A DNA stretch of 64,000 bases from Methylomarinovum tepidoasis (lineage in GTDB: Bacteria > Pseudomonadota > Gammaproteobacteria > Methylococcales > Methylothermaceae). The translations under genes and the position numbers were made by a program. The stretch lies in contig NZ_AP024718.1 in NCBI RefSeq assembly GCF_030294985.1, positions 1,689,001 through 1,753,000 on the forward strand. Reading direction: 5' to 3'. Shown here in pieces: positions 1-8,455 of the stretch; positions within the stretch are counted from its first letter, which is position 1, and the number at the start of each line of letters is the position of its first letter. Below the pieces are notes generated by a model that was not told the DNA's origin, searched no databases, and saw only the letters and a program-made list of their open reading frames with translations.

Positions 1-1
1 C

Positions 2-616
2 GCCGATCTCAGCGCTTCCATGGCCGCGGCCGGATCCAAGCGGCTCCAGCTGGCGACCCTGACGGAAGGTCTGGCGATGGGGGCCCGCCGTTTGGGGGAC
101 TGTTTCGGGTTTGTCGGCTTCGACCGCCGGGTCCGGCGGGGTTGGGTCATGCCCCCGATGACTGCCACCGGCTGGGTGCGGAGCTGGTGCCAGCGCCTGA
201 ATGACCACCCCTGGCAAGGGGACGGCGCCCAGGGTGCTTTGCAACTGGCCCAGTGGCTGCCCACCAGACGCTGCCTGGTGGTTCTTGTCTCCGATTTTCA
301 CTGGCCTGACGGGCTGCTGCCGCAGGTTCTGGGCCGACTGGGGACGCATCTGGTGGTGCCGGTGGTGTTGTGGAGCCGCGCCGAGACGGAAGACTGGCCC
401 CGCTGGGGCATCCGCCGGGTGGTGGACGCCGAGACCGGGCGCGAGATTCTGGCCTGGTTGCATCCGCGTTGGCGGCACCGGCTCCAGGAGCGCTATCGGC
501 AACGGCGGCAGACCTTGCAACGCCTGTTCCGGACGTCGGGGTGCCAGCCGTTGTGGCTGGAAGACGCTATCGATCCAAGCAGGATCGAACGCCATTTTCA
601 TGCCCTAGCCGGATGA
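2..616 (+). CDS. mxaS: MxaS-like DUF58 protein (5' end cut by window)
   Basis: C-terminal 204 residues of a DUF58 protein; the reading frame is open to the left edge, so the start lies outside. The first visible codons encode a D-L-S-A-S-M motif, the metal-ion (MIDAS-like) DxSxS site at the start of DUF58/VWA folds. In methylotrophs the mxa operon carries a MoxR ATPase (mxaR) followed by this DUF58 protein (mxaS), and the order of the five genes that follow here (A, C, K, L, D) identifies it. Its role is thought to be in maturation or calcium insertion of MxaFI methanol dehydrogenase. The stop overlaps the next start (ATGA at 613-616). The name rests on synteny; the protein alone would only be called DUF58. 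Confidence 0.85.
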   Translation, partial: ADLSASMAAAGSKRLQLATLTEGLAMGARRLGDCFGFVGFDRRVRRGWVMPPMTATGWVRSWCQRLNDHPWQGDGAQGALQLAQWLPTRRCLVVLVSDFHWPDGLLPQVLGRLGTHLVVPVVLWSRAETEDWPRWGIRRVVDAETGREILAWLHPRWRHRLQERYRQRRQTLQRLFRTSGCQPLWLEDAIDPSRIERHFHALAG

Positions 617-1458
617 TGCGTGGTTTGGGATTGGCGATGCTGCTGGCGGTTTCCACTTTGATGGCCGGGGAGTCCATGCAGCCGCTTCCATACCGTGATT
701 ACGGCTGGTTCATCGGTGATGTGCTGACGCGTTGCTGGAGGGTGGCGGAACCGGGGAAGGTCCTGCCGCCGGAGCTGCCGCATTCTTTGAACCGGTGGCT
801 GACGGTGATCCGGGTTCACCGGCAGGGGAATCGGCTGTGCATCGACTACCAGGTGGACTATGCCCCGTTCACAACCGAAACCGTGACCATTCCGGCCTGG
901 AACCTGACCCTGCGGCAGCATGACGGAGAGAAGCCCCTGACGCTGGCGTCCTGGCGTTTGACTCTGGCTCCCCTGCGGCCGATCCAGAGCCTCAAGGGAG
1001 AACTGTTCCTGCAACCGGAACGCCTGCCGCCGCCGGAGGCCGCGCCATTGCGGCAGCGGTTCTGGATCGCCCTGGGTCTGATCGGGCTGGGACTGGGCGG
1101 CTTGTCATGGTACTGGCTCTGGGGACGGCGTGAGGTGAACTGGCCGTTTTGCCGCGCCTGGATCCGGATGGCCGGTTTCGAAGACGACGAAGCCGGTCGA
1201 TTGCAGGCCTATCTCTGCCTGCACCGGGCTTTGGACAGCTACCGGGGAGGAAGCTGGTGGGGGAGATTGGACGACATGCTGGCGCGCTATCCGGGCTGGG
1301 GGAGCTTGGCGGATGAATTGAAAGCCTTTGCCGCCAGTTCTGCCGGATTGTTTTTCGCCGCCGGGGCGGCGGAGGCACCGTGGCCGTTGGAACGCCTGCG
1401 CCGGCTGGCGCGGCGGTTGGCGCTGGAGGAGCTTCGCCGTGGCGGTCTGGTCCGTTGA
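613..1458 (+). CDS. mxaA: MxaA, methanol dehydrogenase calcium-insertion protein
   Basis: A 281-residue protein beginning M-M-R-G-L, with an N-terminal signal or anchor segment (about residues 5-20), a periplasmic beta-rich region, one central membrane span (about 155-175) and a basic cytoplasmic tail. MxaA is required for placing calcium in the MxaF active site in known methylotrophs. I chose the ATG at 613 because it overlaps the mxaS stop; the ATG at 616 is equally possible. The sequence family is divergent, so the call relies mainly on gene order between the DUF58 gene and the VWA gene. Translation is coupled on both sides: the next gene starts inside this one. Confidence 0.8.
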   Translation: MMRGLGLAMLLAVSTLMAGESMQPLPYRDYGWFIGDVLTRCWRVAEPGKVLPPELPHSLNRWLTVIRVHRQGNRLCIDYQVDYAPFTTETVTIPAWNLTLRQHDGEKPLTLASWRLTLAPLRPIQSLKGELFLQPERLPPPEAAPLRQRFWIALGLIGLGLGGLSWYWLWGRREVNWPFCRAWIRMAGFEDDEAGRLQAYLCLHRALDSYRGGSWWGRLDDMLARYPGWGSLADELKAFAASSAGLFFAAGAAEAPWPLERLRRLARRLALEELRRGGLVR

Positions 1459-2422
1459 CCTGGGCAATCCCTTGGGGTTGCTGCTGTTGCCGGCGATCCT
1501 GATGCCCTGGCTGGCATCCCCGCTGCGGCCTCGGGCCTGCGTCTGGAATGCGCTGCTCCCGGGCGGTCGGGTTTCAAAATGGCTGACCCGGCTGGTGCCG
1601 CTGGCAGGAAGCCTGACGCTGGGCGCGCTGATACTGGCCCTGGCGGGTCCCGCACTCCCGGAACGGGCGGTGGAGCGCATTGGCCGGGGGGCCCATCTGG
1701 TGCTGTTGCTCGACCGTAGCAACAGTATGGACAATACCTTCGCTGGCCGTGCGCCCAGCGGTGAAGAGGAATCCAAAGGCCAAGCGGCGGCGCGGTTGTT
1801 GTCCCGTTTTCTGGCGCACCGGCCCCACGACTGGATCGGGGTGGTCGGGTTCAGCACCGGCGCTTTGTACCAATGCCCCCTGACCGGTCGCCGCGCCCCC
1901 AACCAGGCGGCGGTCGCCACCGTCGCCTTGCCGGGTCTGGCTTACACCAACGTGGCCAAAGGCTTGGCCCTGGCGTTGGATTTCTTCGCCGATCTGCCTT
2001 TGAGCGGTTCCCGCGCCGTGGTGCTGGTTTCCGACGGCGCCGCGGTGATCGAGCCCAGGATCCAGCACGAACTGCGCATTGCCTTCAAGCGTCACCAGGT
2101 ACGGTTCTACTGGATCTTTCTCCGCGGCGCCGACAGTCCCGGCATCCGCGAGAAGCCCACCGACCCGGCCCAGGACAATCCTCACGCCCGCCCCGAATAC
2201 TATCTGCATCAGTACTTTCAGACGCTGGGCGTGCCGTATCAGGCCTTCGAGGCAGACACCCCCAAGATGCTCGAACGGGCCATCGCCACCATCGATCGCC
2301 TGGAAAAGCGTCCCTTCCACTATGTGGAAATCCGACCCCGCCGGGAACTGGACGGAACGCTGTACTGGCTGGCGTTTCTGGGCGTTCTGGGATTGCTTGG
2401 CGTCAAGATGTTGGAGGTGTGA
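1439..2422 (+). CDS. mxaC: MxaC, VWA-domain membrane protein
   Basis: A 327-residue protein with two N-terminal hydrophobic spans (about residues 7-25 and 49-67), a von Willebrand A domain with a complete MIDAS motif D-R-S-N-S-M beginning at Asp92, and a C-terminal span at the very end. This is the layout of MxaC/BatA-type proteins, which act with the MoxR ATPase in methanol dehydrogenase maturation. I picked the GTG at 1439: it has a GGAGGA ribosome site about 8 bases upstream and gives a normal N-terminus, while the longer frame from 1328 reads arginine-rich antisense-like sequence inside mxaA. It overlaps mxaA by 20 bases and ends in a GTGATG junction with mxaK. Confidence 0.85.
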   Translation: MAVWSVDLGNPLGLLLLPAILMPWLASPLRPRACVWNALLPGGRVSKWLTRLVPLAGSLTLGALILALAGPALPERAVERIGRGAHLVLLLDRSNSMDNTFAGRAPSGEEESKGQAAARLLSRFLAHRPHDWIGVVGFSTGALYQCPLTGRRAPNQAAVATVALPGLAYTNVAKGLALALDFFADLPLSGSRAVVLVSDGAAVIEPRIQHELRIAFKRHQVRFYWIFLRGADSPGIREKPTDPAQDNPHARPEYYLHQYFQTLGVPYQAFEADTPKMLERAIATIDRLEKRPFHYVEIRPRRELDGTLYWLAFLGVLGLLGVKMLEV

Positions 2423-2976
2423 TGGCGACCTGGTGTTACCGGATCAGCGTGTTTTTGTTTTTGGCGGGCATCGGTCTAGGCGCGGCGACCGGCTGGCAAT
2501 GGCGCCAACAGACAACCGAGGCCGGTCGTATCCGGAAGCTGGCCGAAGGTCAGGGGCATCCCCCCGACGCCGACGCCTCTCCCCTGCTACGCCTGGCTTG
2601 GGCCAATCATCTGGTTCAGCGGAGGCGGTATGAGGAAGCATTGACGATCTACAGCGATCTGCTCGAATCCGCTCCGGCCGGTTTGATGCCCTGGATCCAT
2701 TACAACCTGGGCAATCTGTATTTGCGTCGTGCCCGTGAACAGGTGGAAAAAACCGCCTTCGACGAGGCCATCCCGCTGGTGGCACTGGCCAGGGGGGCTT
2801 ATCGGCGGGCGCTGCGCCGCAGACCGGATCTGTGGGCGGCGCGTTACAACCTGGAGGCGGCGATACGCCTGTTGCCGGAGATCGAACGCATTGAAGCGAA
2901 AACCAAGGAAGGTAAGGAACCTGCCGAGGAGGCATTGTGGACCCGGGTGCCGGGATTTCCAAGGGGATTGCCGTGA
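2422..2976 (+). CDS. mxaK: MxaK, TPR-like membrane-anchored protein
   Basis: A 184-residue protein with one N-terminal membrane span (about residues 8-25) and helical repeats resembling TPRs (about 55-150; note Y-E-E-A-L and H-Y-N-L-G-N-L). The C-terminus ends V-P-G-F-P-R-G-L-P, a tail I associate with MxaK. It is needed for active Mxa methanol dehydrogenase in model methylotrophs, probably as a scaffold for the VWA partners MxaC and MxaL. Start and stop overlap its neighbours: the ATG shares bases with the mxaC stop, and the stop lies in a GTGA that opens the small reading frame described next. Confidence 0.85.
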   Translation: MATWCYRISVFLFLAGIGLGAATGWQWRQQTTEAGRIRKLAEGQGHPPDADASPLLRLAWANHLVQRRRYEEALTIYSDLLESAPAGLMPWIHYNLGNLYLRRAREQVEKTAFDEAIPLVALARGAYRRALRRRPDLWAARYNLEAAIRLLPEIERIEAKTKEGKEPAEEALWTRVPGFPRGLP

Positions 2977-3083
2977 GCACTTTCGATTTCCACCGCCTGC
3001 ACGCGGAGAACGCAGAGGAAAAAATTTTTTCTGAGCATTCCGTGTCTCTGTGGTGTGCTTTCAAGCCGTTGGGGTTCCGATGA
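2973..3083 (+). other. 36-codon bridging reading frame between mxaK and mxaL
   Basis: This short frame begins with a GTG that overlaps the mxaK stop (GTGA) and ends with a TGA that overlaps the mxaL ATG (ATGA). It therefore links the two genes without a gap for the ribosome. Most of it is made of the palindromic repeat at 2991-3055, so the peptide (M-S-T-F-D-F-H-R then repeat-encoded residues) is unlikely to be a functional protein. The first eight codons may be the old N-terminus of mxaL, displaced when the repeat arrived. That is an inference from position and frame only. Confidence 0.5.
2991..3055. repeat. Imperfect palindromic repeat inside the mxa operon
   Basis: About 65 bases with two arms around a central A6T6 tract. 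The left arm contains CGCGGAGAACGCAGAGG and the right arm reads, on the other strand, CACGGAATGCTCAG. The outer ends are CACC and GGTG. The block separates two genes that are normally directly adjacent. Its look is that of a small interspersed (REP/MITE-like) element; only one copy is present in this window, so its family membership is not proven here. Confidence 0.55.
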
Positions 3084-4087
3084 GGCGGCGCTTGCAAGAT
3101 TGGCGCATGTGGCTGCTTGTGGCGGTGGCCGGGGTGATGGTTGCGATTCTGATCCGTCCTCACGGCTGGCGGGAGCGGCCCGGTTATCCGTTGGTGGCGG
3201 TGCTGGACATCACCCGCAGCATGAATACCCGCGATGTGATATTAGGGGGGCGCAAGGTGGACCGGCTGCGCTTCGCCAAGGACCGGCTGCGCCGGTTGCT
3301 CCGGCAGTTGCCTTGCGGTTCGACGCTGGGGTTGGGATTGTTCACCGAGCGCCGCAGCACCTTGCTGATGCTGCCTGTGGAAGTCTGCCGTCACTATTAC
3401 GAATTGAGCCGGGTTATCGGCCGCATCGATTGGCGCATGGCCTGGGCCGCCGACAGCCGGATCGCCAAAGGACTCCACGACGCCATGGGGTTGCTGCAGC
3501 GTCCCGAACTGAAGGGCGCAGGGCTGCTGTTCATCACCGACGGTCATGAGGCGCCGCCGGTCAATCCCCGCTATCGGACCCGGTTCGATGACGTGAAAGG
3601 TCAAGTCAAGGGGTTGTTGGTCGGGGTCGGCGGCGACACGCCAACGCCCATTCCCAAATATGACGAATCCGGCAAGCCCCAGGGGTTCTATCGTCCAGAG
3701 GACGTGCCTCACCGTTCCACCTTCGGGGAACCGCTCAAGGCGCCCACGGAGCGGCCGGGGTTTCATCCCCGCAATGCCCCTTTCGGCGGCGAGTGGGTGC
3801 TGGGGCAGGAGCATCTGTCGTTCCTGCACGCCGACTATTTGCGCCAACTGGGAGAAGAAGCCGGTCTGGGCTTTCACCGTCTGCGGACTGCGGCACAGTT
3901 GCTGGCAGTGATCGATCGGCTGGGGGTGCAGCGGCTGACTATCCAGCCGTGGGACTGGCGCCCCTGGCTTGCGGCGTTGGCGTTGCTGTTGCTGACCGGA
4001 CTGTATGGCATGGTCCGTTGGCAGGAACGCAGGGCCCCACTGGCAAAACCAAGTTTTTATTCCACTGACAACAAGGAGACAGGATGA
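3080..4087 (+). CDS. mxaL: MxaL, VWA-domain membrane protein
   Basis: A 335-residue protein with an N-terminal span (about residues 10-28), a VWA domain with a MIDAS-type D-I-T-R-S-M starting at Asp43 and a second span near the C-terminus (about 295-315). With MxaC it forms the pair of VWA proteins of the mxa maturation set. The ATG at 3080 is preferred over the GTG at 3050 because it overlaps the TGA of the bridging frame and avoids reading the repeat as protein. There is no strong Shine-Dalgarno sequence, which fits translation by coupling. It ends in an ATGA overlap with mxaD. Confidence 0.85.
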   Translation: MRRRLQDWRMWLLVAVAGVMVAILIRPHGWRERPGYPLVAVLDITRSMNTRDVILGGRKVDRLRFAKDRLRRLLRQLPCGSTLGLGLFTERRSTLLMLPVEVCRHYYELSRVIGRIDWRMAWAADSRIAKGLHDAMGLLQRPELKGAGLLFITDGHEAPPVNPRYRTRFDDVKGQVKGLLVGVGGDTPTPIPKYDESGKPQGFYRPEDVPHRSTFGEPLKAPTERPGFHPRNAPFGGEWVLGQEHLSFLHADYLRQLGEEAGLGFHRLRTAAQLLAVIDRLGVQRLTIQPWDWRPWLAALALLLLTGLYGMVRWQERRAPLAKPSFYSTDNKETG

Positions 4088-4617
4088 TGAAACCGTCGAT
4101 CAGGACTTTATTCTGGATTTTGGCGGGAATTTGCCTGCTGGCCGGACAGGCCCAGGCCCACGGTCCCACGCCGCAGAAATCCGATGCCGCCATCACCATG
4201 AAAGCGCCGCTGAAAAAGGTTTGGCAGGCGATCAAGGAACCCACGGCCATCTGCCGCTGGCATCCCTCGATCGATCGCTGCGACTACGATGCCGACAAAC
4301 AGGAACGGGTGTTTTATTTGCAAAGCGGCGAGCGCTTCAGCGAAGCGATTCTGGAAGTAAACGAGGCCAACCACACCGTCTATCTGCGTCAGGGAGAAGC
4401 CAACGTCAAGGCCCTGCCGGTCAGCTCCTATTCCACCCGCATCCAGGTGGAGGACAACGGCGACGGCACGGTTACGGTACGCTGGCGGGGACGCTATTAC
4501 CGCGGCGATACCGGAAATTTCCCGCCGCAACATCTCAATGACGAGGCAGCGGTGAAAGCGATGAATGCGTGGATAGAGAAGGGGCTGAAAGGCTTGAAAA
4601 ACGCTGTTGAAAGCTAA
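4084..4617 (+). CDS. mxaD: MxaD, periplasmic SRPBCC-family protein
   Basis: A 177-residue protein with a clear signal peptide (hydrophobic residues about 7-22, then Q-A-Q-A-H) and a START/SRPBCC-like domain. MxaD is reported to aid electron transfer between methanol dehydrogenase and its cytochrome cL. The gene has a good ribosome site (AAGGAGACAGG) and closes the recognised mxa block. About 200 bases follow before the next gene; I see no convincing terminator there. Confidence 0.8.
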   Translation: MMKPSIRTLFWILAGICLLAGQAQAHGPTPQKSDAAITMKAPLKKVWQAIKEPTAICRWHPSIDRCDYDADKQERVFYLQSGERFSEAILEVNEANHTVYLRQGEANVKALPVSSYSTRIQVEDNGDGTVTVRWRGRYYRGDTGNFPPQHLNDEAAVKAMNAWIEKGLKGLKNAVES

Positions 4618-4821
4618 ATATCTGGTCGCTTTCCCCTGATCGAAGGGGGCGGAGTCCAGTTTTGAGCCTGAGAGCTCGACCTCTGTCTTGTCCGGTTGCT
4701 GATGCTGGAACCGGCCTTGTGGGGGGCAGTGATCTTCGCCGCAGGCATCTGGCGTTTCCGGCGTCAGTTTGGTTGAATGGAGGCGGCTGAATGCTGCGTT
4801 CTGTGACAAGGAGGAAACCCG

Positions 4822-5136
4822 ATGAAGACCAAGATCCTGCTGACCATCTCGCTGCTGGCCTGCACCGCAGCCCTGGCCCGTCCTCCCGCCGGGCTGCCGC
4901 CGGTGGAGAAGCGCCTCGATCGTCTGGAGGAGCGCCTGCAGCTGACTCCGGAGCAGCGGCCCAAAGTGCGCGAGATCCTGCGGGAACAGCAGAAGAAGAT
5001 CCGGGCCATCCACGAGGAAACCCGCCGCCGTCTCAAGGAAGTGCTGACGGCCGAGCAGTGGGAGAAATTGCAGGAGATGCGCCGCAAGCGCATGGCGCGC
5101 TGGCGCGAGCGCATGGAAAAGCCCCGGAAGGACTGA
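4822..5136 (+). CDS. Periplasmic LTXXQ (CpxP/Spy-like) protein
   Basis: A 104-residue secreted protein: signal peptide ending near residue 19 (T-A-A-L-A), then an almost wholly helical, charged region with the L-T-P-E-Q and L-T-A-E-Q repeats typical of the CpxP/Spy family. These proteins are small periplasmic chaperones or metal/stress sensors. The AAGGAGG site 7 bases upstream of the ATG is very strong. It could be expressed from its own promoter or as the tail of the mxa operon. The exact role is not known. Confidence 0.75.
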   Translation: MKTKILLTISLLACTAALARPPAGLPPVEKRLDRLEERLQLTPEQRPKVREILREQQKKIRAIHEETRRRLKEVLTAEQWEKLQEMRRKRMARWRERMEKPRKD

Positions 5137-5138
5137 TG

Positions 5139-6098
5139 CTAGATGGCGTTGCGCAGCTCCAGGGCGGCGGGGTAGGGCGCCAGGTAGTACTGGCGGGCCA
5201 GATAGGGATCCCGGATGCGCTGCTGGTGGTGACGCAGCAAGGTAAGCGGAACCTCCAGGGTGGCTTCGCCGCGGCGGTAACGCTCGATGGCCTCGGCCAA
5301 TTCCCGGCGGTCGGCGGCGCTCAGGTGGCCGCTTAAGCAACCGGCCAGGCGCTGAAGGACGCCTGCGTGGTTGCCGCGCTGCGCCGGTTGCGCCAGGGCG
5401 CTCATCAGTTCGGTGAAATAGGCGGTGCCCAAGGCTTCCAGGGAAAGTCTGCAGACCTGGGCCAGGAGGCGGCCGAGACGGCGGTAGGCGGCCACGCTGT
5501 GGGCCATCACCAGGTACTTGTGGCGGGTGTGAAAGTCGATGAGCCTGGCGGGAGTGAGTCCTTCTGCGCGAAGCTGGCGCCAGCGCCGGTGAACGAAGAC
5601 CCGCTGGAGGAAATTTTCCCACAGCGCCGGATCGCGCAGCCGGCCTTCCTCCTCCACTGGCAGGCAGGGAAGATGACAGCGCACCCTGTGGGTGAACAGG
5701 CCGCTGCCGTAGTGGCGGAAATTCCCCTGTGGGTCTTTCACCGGGATTCTCTCCATGCCGCAGCTGGGAGATTTGCTCTTGGCGATGAAGCCGTCGGCCC
5801 GGGCCAGGAGCGGAATGTGATCGTGGGCGAAGCGCTGGAGCGCTTCGGTGTGGTCGCGGTCCGGATCATGGCACTCGCGCAGGCGGATTTGTCCGTCCGC
5901 CTCGACCAGATGCATCGGCGGCCGCGGGGTGCCCAGGCCCGCGCCCGCTTCCGGGCAGATGCCGCGGATTTCCAGATGCTCCGCCAGGACGTCGAGATGG
6001 GGGGCGTGCTTGTGGCCGCCGTCGTAGCGCACCGCCTGCCCCAGCAGGCAGGCGCTGGCGACGACGACGGGGCGCCCATTTTCGCGCGTGTCGCTCAA
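5139..6098 (-). CDS. DUF523 and DUF1722 (YbgA-like) protein
   Basis: About 319 residues. The N-terminal DUF523 half shows V-A-S-A-C-L-L-G, R-Y-D-G-G-H-K, C-P-E and S-K-S-P-S-C-G, conserved cysteines that probably bind a metal or cluster. The C-terminal half is DUF1722/YbgA (H-T-R-H-K-Y-L-V-M-A-H). The family has been linked to thiouracil desulfurisation and to DNA repair near photolyase genes, but no such neighbour is present. The start is uncertain: I used the TTG at 6098, just past the end of the upstream gene; ATGs at 6167 and 6209 would overlap that gene by 60-100 bases. Confidence 0.75.
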   Translation of the reverse strand: MSDTRENGRPVVVASACLLGQAVRYDGGHKHAPHLDVLAEHLEIRGICPEAGAGLGTPRPPMHLVEADGQIRLRECHDPDRDHTEALQRFAHDHIPLLARADGFIAKSKSPSCGMERIPVKDPQGNFRHYGSGLFTHRVRCHLPCLPVEEEGRLRDPALWENFLQRVFVHRRWRQLRAEGLTPARLIDFHTRHKYLVMAHSVAAYRRLGRLLAQVCRLSLEALGTAYFTELMSALAQPAQRGNHAGVLQRLAGCLSGHLSAADRRELAEAIERYRRGEATLEVPLTLLRHHQQRIRDPYLARQYYLAPYPAALELRNAI

Positions 6099-6105
6099 AG
6101 CCTCG

Positions 6106-6360
6106 TCAGGGCTTTTCGGTGTTGCCCTGCCGAGGGTCTGGGTCTTTCTTTTCCGGTGGGGCGTCATAGGTCGATGCCGCCAGGAGCGCAGGCTGCCCCG
6201 CCTCCCCATAGATCAAGTCCACCAGGCGCTTGAACCAGCGGGGACGGAACAGCACCACGTAGAGCATGATCAGGGTGGTGCCGGGAACCGGCAGGAAGCT
6301 GAACGCCACCATGAACAGTAGGAAGAAAAGGGTCAGAAGGCGAACGGTTCCGGGACTCAT
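6106..6360 (-). CDS. Small membrane protein with a module shared with the CBS proteins
   Basis: 84 residues, starting at the ATG with an AGGAGG site upstream (the longer frame to 6399 is rejected). It has one or two hydrophobic segments (about residues 6-38), then R-P-R-W-F-K-R-L-V-D-L-I-Y-G and a polar tail. The stretch L-Y-V-V-L-F-R-P-R-W-F resembles F-Y-V-V-L-A-R-P-K-W-F in the CBS protein at 37038 and L-P-R-W-L-L-E-M-V-H in the one at 36241. Function unknown; probably an inner-membrane anchor protein. Confidence 0.7.
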   Translation of the reverse strand: MSPGTVRLLTLFFLLFMVAFSFLPVPGTTLIMLYVVLFRPRWFKRLVDLIYGEAGQPALLAASTYDAPPEKKDPDPRQGNTEKP

Positions 6361-6426
6361 CGGGTTTCCTCCTCTCGTTGGTTCCGCTGTCTCCGCCATT
6401 GGAAGACTGGAAGACGCAGATGTTCC

Positions 6427-6807
6427 CTAGGGCGGGGCGTCCACCGGAGGCAGGCGCTGCAGCTCCTCGTCGGTGAACAGGCGCGAGCGGGTATGGAAGC
6501 GGACCCCTTCCGGCCCCTCCAGGGAGAACATGCCGCCGCGGCCCGGCACCACGTCGATGATGAGCTGGGTGTGGCGCCAGTATTCGAACTGGGGCCGGCT
6601 GATATAGAAGGGACAGCCGCCGATCTCCCCCAGCCGCACGTCCTGCTCGCCGACCCTGAATTCGCCTTGGGGATAGCACATGGGCGAAGAGCCGTCGCAG
6701 CAGCCGCCGGACTGGTGGAACATCAGCGGGCCGTGTTTTCCCTTGAGTTTTTCGATCAGTTCCAGGGCCGCCTCGGTGGCGACCACGCGGGGAACGGTTT
6801 CGGTCAT
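6427..6807 (-). CDS. DUF779 protein, partner of the aldehyde dehydrogenase
   Basis: 126 residues, starting at the ATG preceded by AGGAGGTGACGAC. It carries conserved cysteines (S-G-G-C-C-D-G-S-S-P-M-C) of the DUF779 family. This family is found next to ExaC/AldA-type aldehyde dehydrogenases in many bacteria, as it is here, 56 bases downstream of one. Its function is not established; a role as an accessory or metal-binding factor is a guess. A hairpin with a T-rich tail lies between the two genes, so it may be expressed at a lower level than the dehydrogenase or from read-through. Confidence 0.85.
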   Translation of the reverse strand: MTETVPRVVATEAALELIEKLKGKHGPLMFHQSGGCCDGSSPMCYPQGEFRVGEQDVRLGEIGGCPFYISRPQFEYWRHTQLIIDVVPGRGGMFSLEGPEGVRFHTRSRLFTDEELQRLPPVDAPP

Positions 6808-6819
6808 GTCGTCACCTCC

Positions 6820-6851
6820 TGAAAAGGAAAGACCCCGGTGGGGCCGGGGTC
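6820..6851 (-). terminator. Hairpin terminator or attenuator between aldehyde dehydrogenase and DUF779
   Basis: GACCCCGG (6831-6838), a five-base loop and CCGGGGTC (6844-6851) form a perfect 8-bp stem. Read on the minus strand the stem is followed by TTTCCTTTTC, a T-rich tail. It lies just past the dehydrogenase stop and directly before the DUF779 ribosome site, so it could attenuate transcription inside the operon. Confidence 0.65.
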
Positions 6852-6863
6852 GGGATGGACACC

Positions 6864-8384
6864 TTAGAAGAATCCCAGCGGCTTGGTGTCGTAGCTCACC
6901 AGAAGGTTTTTCACCTGCTGGTAGTGATCCAACATCATCTTGTGGGTCTCGCGGCCGATGCCGGACTGCTTGTAGCCTCCGAAGGCAGCGTGGGCCGGAT
7001 AGAGGTGGTAGCAGTTGGTCCACACCCGCCCGGCCTGGATGCCCCGGCCCATGCGGTAGGCACGGTTGGCGTTCAGGGTCCAGACCCCGGCGCCGAGACC
7101 GTAGAGGGTGTCGTTGGCGATCTTGAGAGCTTCATCTTCGTCCTGGAAGGTCGTCACCGCCAGCACCGGGCCGAAGATCTCCTCCTGGAAGATGCGCATC
7201 CTGTTGTGCCCCTTGAACACGGTCGGCTGGATGTAGTAGCCGCCGGCCAGGTCTCCGGGCATTTCCAGCGGGCCGCCGCCCACCAGGCATTCGGCCCCTT
7301 CCTGGCGGGCGATGTCCAGGTAGGAGAGGATCTTCTCCTTCTGCTCGCTGGAGGCCTGGGCCCCCATCATGGTGTCGGTATCGAGGGGATCGCCCACCTT
7401 GACGGCCTTGACCCGTTCGATGGCCCGGGGGATGAACTCGTCGTAGATGGAGGCCTGGATCAGGGCCCGTGACGGGCAGGTGCAGACCTCGCCCTGGTTG
7501 AGGGCGAACATCGTAAAGCCTTCCAGGGCTTTGTCGAGGTATTCCTCACCGCTCGTCATCACGTCCTCGAAGAAGATGTTGGGCGACTTGCCCCCCAGCT
7601 CCAGGGTGACGGGAATGATGTTCTCCGAGGCGTACTGCATGATCAGACGCCCGGTGGTGGTCTCGCCGGTGAAGGCGATCTTGGCGATTCTGGGGCTCTG
7701 GGCCAGGGGCTTGCCGGCCTCGACCCCGAAGCCCTGGACCACGTTAACCACCCCCGGCGGGATCAGATCCCCCACCAGGTCCAGCCAGACGCCGATGGAG
7801 GCCGGCGTCTGTTCGGCCGGTTTGAGGACCACGCAGTTGCCCGCCGCCAGCGCCGGGGCCAGCTTCCAGGCGGCCATCAGCAGGGGGAAGTTCCAGGGGA
7901 TGATCTGGCCCACCACGCCCAAAGGCTCGTGGAAGTGGTAGGCGACGGTCTTGTCATCCAGTTCGCAGATCCCGCCTTCCTGGGTGCGGACGGCGGCGGC
8001 GAAGTAGCGGAAGTGGTCGATGGCCAGGGGAATGTCAGCGGCCAGGGTCTCGCGGATCGGCTTGCCGTTGTCCCAGGTTTCCGCCACCGCCAGGGCTTCC
8101 AGGTTTTCTTCCATGCGGTCGGCGATCTTGAGCAGGATATTGGCGCGCTCGGCCGGTGAGGTCTTGCCCCAGGCGTCCTTGGCGGCATGGGCGGCATCGA
8201 GGGCCTTTTCCACGTCTTCGGTCGTGGAACGGGCCACTTCGCAGAAGGGCTGGCCGGTGACCGGAGTGATGTCCTCGAAGTACTGGCCCTTGACCGGCGG
8301 GGTCCACTGACCGCCGATGTAATTGTCGTAGCGGGGGCGGAAACTGACCTTGGCGCCATCGGTGTTGGGTCGGGCATACAGCAT
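6864..8384 (-). CDS. NAD-dependent aldehyde dehydrogenase (ExaC/AldB-like)
   Basis: 506 residues, full length for the ALDH superfamily. The glutamate motif L-E-L-G-G-K-S-P and the catalytic cysteine in G-E-V-C-T-C-P-S-R are both present, as is the NAD-binding F-T-G-E-T-T-T-G. The motif set matches the acetaldehyde-type dehydrogenases ExaC and AldB. In a methylotroph it could remove formaldehyde, acetaldehyde or longer aldehydes; the substrate cannot be read from sequence. The ATG at 8384 is chosen because GAGGAGG lies 7 bases upstream; a longer start at 8399 would sit inside this site. The two-component pair just upstream may control it. Confidence 0.9.
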   Translation of the reverse strand: MLYARPNTDGAKVSFRPRYDNYIGGQWTPPVKGQYFEDITPVTGQPFCEVARSTTEDVEKALDAAHAAKDAWGKTSPAERANILLKIADRMEENLEALAVAETWDNGKPIRETLAADIPLAIDHFRYFAAAVRTQEGGICELDDKTVAYHFHEPLGVVGQIIPWNFPLLMAAWKLAPALAAGNCVVLKPAEQTPASIGVWLDLVGDLIPPGVVNVVQGFGVEAGKPLAQSPRIAKIAFTGETTTGRLIMQYASENIIPVTLELGGKSPNIFFEDVMTSGEEYLDKALEGFTMFALNQGEVCTCPSRALIQASIYDEFIPRAIERVKAVKVGDPLDTDTMMGAQASSEQKEKILSYLDIARQEGAECLVGGGPLEMPGDLAGGYYIQPTVFKGHNRMRIFQEEIFGPVLAVTTFQDEDEALKIANDTLYGLGAGVWTLNANRAYRMGRGIQAGRVWTNCYHLYPAHAAFGGYKQSGIGRETHKMMLDHYQQVKNLLVSYDTKPLGFF

Positions 8385-8455
8385 TTTGGGCCTCCTCAAT
8401 CTGAACTTGAAAATCGCGGATTATTGTCGCGCGTCGGTCGCCCAAGTGGAAGGGA

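Noticed and set aside
4702-4776. A 24-residue hydrophobic frame (M-L-E-P-A-L-W-G...) between mxaD and the LTXXQ gene
   Set aside because: It has a possible membrane span but no ribosome site, so I do not call it a gene.
4108-5622. A 504-codon minus-strand frame over mxaD and the LTXXQ gene
   Set aside because: Both plus-strand genes have signal peptides and strong ribosome sites; the antisense product is repetitive and proline/arginine rich.
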